The translations under genes and the position numbers were made by a program. Positions 59,313 to 64,000 of a stretch of DNA of 64,000 nucleotides are shown piece after piece; position 1 is the first letter of the stretch, and each line of letters opens with the position of its first letter. Origin of the DNA: Nigrospora sphaerica (taxonomy: Eukaryota > Ascomycota > Sordariomycetes > Amphisphaeriales > Apiosporaceae); assembly GCA_018287875.1 (NCBI GenBank), contig JAGVVL010000025.1, positions 496,001 through 560,000 of the forward strand, written 5' to 3'. Below the pieces are notes generated by a model. That model did no database searches, had not been told where the DNA came from, and worked only from the letters and a program-made list of their open reading frames with translations.

Positions 59313-60417
59313 CTAATCACGCTCTCTCGTCAGGATGGCGGCACTGCCGGTGCCGGGTGTCCGGCCCGTCTTCTTCTTGGCCGCCTCCTCCTGCTTCTCC
59401 TGCTCGATGTTCTTGACATAGCTCTCGATGTCCTCGACCGGGAGAAGCTCCAGGTTCTTGCCGGGAGCCATGATGGCAATCTCGATGTTCTTGGCGCCCG
59501 TCTGCACCACCTCGAGGAGCGACTTGATGGCCAGCCGGATCGTGGCCTCGCGGTCCATGTCATCCTTATAGTTGCGCTCCAGGAACTCGCGGACCGTCTT
59601 GCTGGACCGGCCGATGGCGTTTGCTTTCCTGTCGGGGGGAAGAAAGAGGGCATTGGCGTCAGCGTAGGCACCACGGCAAGCGAGGGCGGGGGAAGAAGGA
59701 GCGGGGGTCAGGAAACGTACCATGCCGAGTAGATACCACTGGGCTCCGTCTGGTACAGGCGGGGCACCTTGCTGCCCTTGTCGAAGCCCACAATCATGGT
59801 ACTGATGCCGAAGGGTCGCACACCACCGCTCTGCGTGTACCGCTGCTGCACGCCGGCGACGAACTTGGTGATGTACTCGATGGAGCAGGGGTCCTCAACC
59901 GTCAGGCGGTGCGACTGGGCCTCGAGCCGTGCCTTGTCCACCAGGATGCGAGCGTCGGCGTTGAGGCCGGCAAAGGCGAGGCATACGTGCGTGTCGATGA
60001 GGCCGATCTTGGAGGGGGTAATGCGCGTGTCCTGGAGCTTCATGGCCGACCGCTTCTCGCAGCCCAGGACCACAATGTCGCTGCCCTTGACGCCCACGGC
60101 GCACGTTCCTGCCCAGCCCGGGAGTGTGAGTGTACGGCCGGGGGCGAGGAGAGAGAGAGAAAGAGAGGGGGGGAGGGAGGAAGGGACAGCGGGAGAGAGC
60201 GGCCCGTACCTCGCTTCACGGCTTCGCCAGCATACTCGACTTGGAAGACGTGTCCATCGGGACTGCGACGAGGTCAGACGGTCCGCCGGCCATCCCGGCT
60301 CGAGGTGGAAACAAACCTGAAGACTGCGGGCGATGCACATTAGCCGGGTATGCGGGCGGGCGATGGCGGATGGGGTCCCTGCTTACCTGAAAGTGCACGA
60401 TCGTATCCGGAGGCCAT
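59313..60417 (-). CDS. PRE6: 20S proteasome subunit alpha-4 (PSMA7/Pre6 type)
   Basis: Inferred CDS on minus: exons 60417..60387, 60323..60317, 60262..60210, 60108..59721 and 59628..59313; 264 aa. The second exon is a 7-nt micro-exon (TCTTCAG) flanked by AG and GT. Only with it do phases join to give the alpha-subunit start [20 protein letters not shown], then [11 protein letters not shown]. The core continues with [46 protein letters not shown] and [20 protein letters not shown]. The C-terminal [15 protein letters not shown] is typical of alpha-4. The subunit belongs to the gating outer ring of the 20S core in cytosol and nucleus. Introns are 63, 54, 101 and 92 nt. Confidence 0.92.
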
Positions 60418-61949
60418 GGTGGCGGGTTTGTGTAGCGGTTTGGACGGGGGGAGGGAACGCTACGATGAAGGGAATCCGGCAGCTGGTGATCGGGTTTGGG
60501 GGTATATGGATGGTCGTGGGCCGCTTCGATGGCCGTCGTCCTCGTCTTCGGTGGTTGGCTGGTCTGGCTGGGGGTTCTGCTGAGGCGACGACGCAAGGCT
60601 GCCAGAGTTGACGCAGCTACTACTGACCCAACTTGGATGCTGGTGCAGCTGGAGCTTCCCCCCCCTCCCCAGCTCAGGCGGTCTGGCTGGCCAAAGCGCC
60701 CCTACCATGCACCTGCTGCGCTATCTGAGCTCCCATTGGACCCAATAACACTCAAGGCACACCAGGTACACCAGCTTAGTCTCCGCATTCATATGACGAC
60801 GACCTCTTTACTGTCTACATTACCCATTGCCTTCCCAAACAACATCCATTTGAGGACGAAGACAGACCGAAATAACAACTACACACAAACATAATGCACA
60901 CTTTCAAACCCTTGGTGCCCCCCTGCAGTTTGCAATTTTCACGACAAATAACAAAGATTGGTTCATGGTGGACTCCAGTGGTGGTGATGATGCGTGACCA
61001 AGCCCGCAAGGGGCCTGATCAACTGTATTGATGCTCTTCGTTTACTCGGGGCTCCGTAAGCCACCCCAGGTTCCAACTAAGCTTGCTATATCATCAAACC
61101 AAAAAAAAAAAAGTTTCGCGAGTTTTTTTTTATGTTTGTTTCCTTCATGTGATCTTGGCTCTTCGCCGGGCCATCGTCGAGAATGGCCCAGTGCGGATCA
61201 CTGCCCAGCCCTCGTCTGCCACCGGAACCAGTCGGCATCCAAGGGCGACACTGCCCAGTATGGTACTCCCAGAGGCACCTGGCGTCGTCATCTCGTAAAT
61301 CTCGATGACCCACAAACCGCCTGACCCTGATCCGTTCTCCGTACCGCGTCCCTCCCAAAATCGCCTTTGAAATCCCAAGTCTGAGGTACGCCGTTCTTCG
61401 CCGTGAAGAAGCCGATGTTGAACATCCGTTGAAAACCTGACTCCAGTCCCGAACAATGCCGTCGGGGCAATCCGCCGACACCGAGTCCTGGAACAAGCCA
61501 TGCCGGCAAAGCCGTACTGTCGCAGAGGATCCTATCCATCCTGGGGCTCCGAGTGGCGCCTGGGACACCGAGTTTCCCCCGCCCTATGTATGCCGTAATA
61601 CATCGCTGAATGAGAGCAAAGCAATGATGCGCGCCACCGAAATGTCTCTCGTAGAGATCCAAGATGTCCGAGATGCTGTAACCATGAAAACACCATCATG
61701 AGTTGCGTTCCTCATCGAACTCCGTCCTCTATAAAGAGCGAAGACCAGGCCGCCGAGGACCAAGAACCAAGGATTAATATGTGCCCGAGTAAGAAAAGAA
61801 AAACGAGAGAAGTTGTCGCCTTGGGATACCCAAATGGTGTTAATTCCCACCCCCGGAATCCGCAAGCCATGCAACTCCTGAAACACCGTGCCGAACGCCA
61901 TTGACGAAAGGAGAAAGGAAACAGATGCGTGAAGTGACGGGAGGGAGGG
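60418..61949. other. Spacer with a possible degraded minus-strand gene
   Basis: At 61660-61145 (minus) two overlapping frames carry non-random-looking pieces: FNIGFFTAKNGVPQTWDFKG in one, then LWVIEIYEMTTPGASGST and LGSVALGCRLV in the other. They may be one damaged or frameshifted gene of unknown family. Poly-A/poly-T runs lie near 61100-61131. Otherwise nothing. Confidence 0.3.
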
Positions 61950-63164
61950 CTAAGCGGCCGAGTCCAGCTTGAGCACACGTCGGAGGCTGTCTTCCATAAA
62001 GCGGACCTGATCCGAGTGCGTACTGCTCAGAGGCGGGCTTGGCGCTTGCTGCTGTAGTGGAATCTCACGCTGCACTGAACCTTGGGCACCGGGTTGGTTG
62101 TCCTTGAGAACGGAAGCCGGGAACATGCCCTTAGGCATTTTAGGCGGCCCGGCTTGCTGGCAGCGCAGCGACTGCTGCTGATCCTGTGGCGCGTGCTTCT
62201 GCTCTAGTTGCCGCTGCGCGTTCGCCACAGCGCCCGAGAACAGGTAGCGCTTGAGGGCTTCGCTTCGGTCCAGATCCAGTTTCTGGGCCGTAGAGAGATT
62301 CCCCTGGGCGGAGTGGCCATTGGGACGAGCGGCCTTGATGCGCTCCGCATAAGGAGTAGAAAAGGCTGGCCCCAGAGGCTGGCCTGGGGTCTGCTCGGGT
62401 TCACTCAGGGCAGCGGCCGTAGATAGGTTGCGCTCAGCTTTCGGGCGTCCGGCGGGAGGGGCCACGCCCGCCCTGGGGAAGGTCCTCGGCTCCTTGGGCG
62501 AGGGGAGATCTCGAGGAGGGGAGAAGGGACCCGGCGCTATGGCAGCGATGTTATCAGAGCTCGCGCGGCGCGTGCGCGCCTTCTCGGCCCGGTCCGCCTT
62601 GAAGAAGAACTCCAGTGGGGACTCATCGTTCCGGAGAGGAGGTACCGGGGGGCTGGCTGAACCGTTCTCTTCCGAATCTGTAGTTGGTGGGGAGGGTTCA
62701 TGGCTGGGGCCGGTAGCAGGCCGCTTTTGGCTAGGAGATGCGTCGGGCGCCGATGTGGTGCGGGCCAAGAAGCTGGGGATGGGCAAGGCCGATGGCGCAG
62801 GCGAGTGGTGGAAAGTAGCACCAGCGAAGGCCGGACCTTGCGCAGGGGGAAACGAAGGGCTGTGCCGGTCCTTGGAGTTGCCGTGGTGGTTAGCGGCTCC
62901 GTTGGGTGAAGATGCGCCGGTCTTGGTACGGGTCTTCTGGGAATTCCGGCCCCGCTGCTTCTGGGCCGTGGACTGCCCATTTTGCGACGCTACAGGGGCG
63001 CCCGACGGCGTCTTCCGGGGCGTGCTAGGGCTGTCGGAATGACACTGCCGGTAGGTGGCGGCGTCATTCTCCGAAGCGTAGTTCTTCTGGGGCGTGCTGT
63101 TACGTCCAGGGCGGCGCCGGCCTGGCGTGTTCTTGGGGTGTGGGGATTGTTGCATAGTGATCAT
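61950..63164 (-). CDS. PNRC/EDC1-like proline-rich mRNA-decapping enhancer
   Basis: Intronless, 404 aa from ATG 63164 (MITMQQSPHPKN). The frame is open to 63380, but that extension looks like leader. The protein is disordered throughout and Pro/Ser/Gln/basic-rich. Residues 113-130, FAGATFHHSPAPSALPIP, match the short linear motif of PNRC and yeast Edc1/Edc2 proteins, which binds the Dcp1 EVH1 domain and stimulates Dcp2. Conserved islands follow: SPLEFFFKADRAEKARTRRA, LDLDRSEALKRYLF and a terminal FMEDSLRRVLKLD, all seen in filamentous-fungal members as I recall the family. Likely acts in cytoplasmic P-bodies. The assignment rests on the motif; other proline-rich EVH1 partners are possible. 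Confidence 0.65.
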   Translation of the reverse strand: MITMQQSPHPKNTPGRRRPGRNSTPQKNYASENDAATYRQCHSDSPSTPRKTPSGAPVASQNGQSTAQKQRGRNSQKTRTKTGASSPNGAANHHGNSKDRHSPSFPPAQGPAFAGATFHHSPAPSALPIPSFLARTTSAPDASPSQKRPATGPSHEPSPPTTDSEENGSASPPVPPLRNDESPLEFFFKADRAEKARTRRASSDNIAAIAPGPFSPPRDLPSPKEPRTFPRAGVAPPAGRPKAERNLSTAAALSEPEQTPGQPLGPAFSTPYAERIKAARPNGHSAQGNLSTAQKLDLDRSEALKRYLFSGAVANAQRQLEQKHAPQDQQQSLRCQQAGPPKMPKGMFPASVLKDNQPGAQGSVQREIPLQQQAPSPPLSSTHSDQVRFMEDSLRRVLKLDSAA

Positions 63165-64000
63165 GTTGTATTGCTGGCAGCGTTTGTGTGGTCTTTGTGA
63201 GCGAGTTGGTTGACATGTAGTCTGCGCGCACAGTGCGAGCCTAGTCAGGCCAAGGGTTGCGCGGTCGGACCGGCAGGCTTCAAGCAAAACCGAGTCTGTC
63301 GAGAAGAACAATAATAATGTTGATTCCGGGTATCTGAGCAGATAGATTGAGACGAGTTTGCAGGAGATGTTACGAGACAAGATGGAAAGGCGCAGTCAAT
63401 GCGGGCGGAATGGCCGGGTGCGGGGTGCTGAACCTCGGGTTGCGCAACAGACAGCGATGGCGACCAGCAGGGAAGATGGCTGGGCGTGGCTGTCGCAGCG
63501 ACCGGGAGAGCCCACGACAACGAGGAACGGGGTAGTAGTTCTGTGTGTGCGTGCGTATCGGCGGTGTAAGAGGAAGGTGCAGGCAGCTCAACTAGGCGGT
63601 CTGTGGGCAACGGCCCTTTGCGACGTGAATCTGATGATGGTGGTGGTGGTCGGTGGTGTTGACTGGTCTGTCATCCTCTGCATTGTTTGGTGTTTGGAGA
63701 AGAGAGGAAGAGAGGAAGGCTGGGGTGACGACGGGAGGTGGGATGCGCATGGATAGGAAAACGGAGACGGTAGCAGTGGAGGTTCCGCTGGCATGTAGCC
63801 AATCAAGCCCTCAAGGATGTCAGGTCAGGCCGTCGTCAGGTAGTGTGGAGTCGCAGGTGGGATTGCCTATGTCCATCCCCATTCTCGCCGTTGCCCGCCT
63901 CCTCGCGCCGCCCTGGCCAAACGGGCTCGAGGGCTCCTCAGGGACACGCATGAATGGATGGTTAGGAAGAGGCAGAGGTGTCGGTGTTCGAGCTACCGAT
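63165..64000. promoter_or_regulatory. Right-edge leader/promoter region
   Basis: Upstream of the PNRC-like gene. It includes a TGGTGG-rich stretch at 63637-63656. No further gene is supported before the window ends. Confidence 0.4.

Overview
The window is nuclear DNA of a filamentous ascomycete (Pezizomycotina, most likely a Sordariomycete). Evidence: genes on both strands with short GT-AG introns (mostly 44-180 nt), strongly C/G-ending codons, several CTAAC- or CTGAC-like branch points, wide non-coding spacers, an intron-bearing tRNA-Ser, and fungal-specific families (Zn2Cys6 regulator, GH17 wall glucanase, NRPS-like enzyme, DUF4419). Start codons and splice sites were chosen by reading the DNA for phase and domain continuity; none is transcript-verified. 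Left third (1-30.8 kb): a stand-alone NRPS-like adenylation protein; the recombination ATPase RAD54 (minus); a mitochondrial carrier; tRNA-Ser(AGA) with intron; an MFS sugar transporter; a Ras-like protein that appears to lack the P-loop; a small secreted protein (minus); serine palmitoyltransferase LCB1; a GH17 wall glucanase with a His-Gly repeat; a DHA1-type MFS transporter; the U3 processome protein UTP18; an ankyrin relic; and kynureninase (minus). Middle (30.8-51 kb): a gene-poor 6-kb stretch leads to the large NAD-dependent glutamate dehydrogenase. It is followed by a possible 43-residue protein, a five-exon Zn2Cys6 regulator, a small acidic/basic protein, a bZIP-like plus ankyrin protein pieced together from three exons, and a TPR-like protein. 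Right part (51-64 kb): a decayed accessory patch holds a frameshifted DUF4419 relic and an F-box gene broken by in-frame stops that are all TAG. After it come conserved housekeeping genes: a CHY zinc-finger protein whose first exon is 5 nt, proteasome alpha-4 with an inferred 7-nt micro-exon, and a PNRC/EDC1-like proline-rich decapping factor. The genes do not form an evident operon or biosynthetic cluster. The window reads as a mostly conserved housekeeping segment with a few fast-evolving insertions. I found no CRISPR, intact transposon, rRNA or virus, and no convincing wholly new multi-gene system. The most unusual items are the P-loop-less Ras-like protein, the micro-exons, the TAG-only F-box pseudogene, the bZIP-ankyrin gene and the truncated NRPS-like enzyme.
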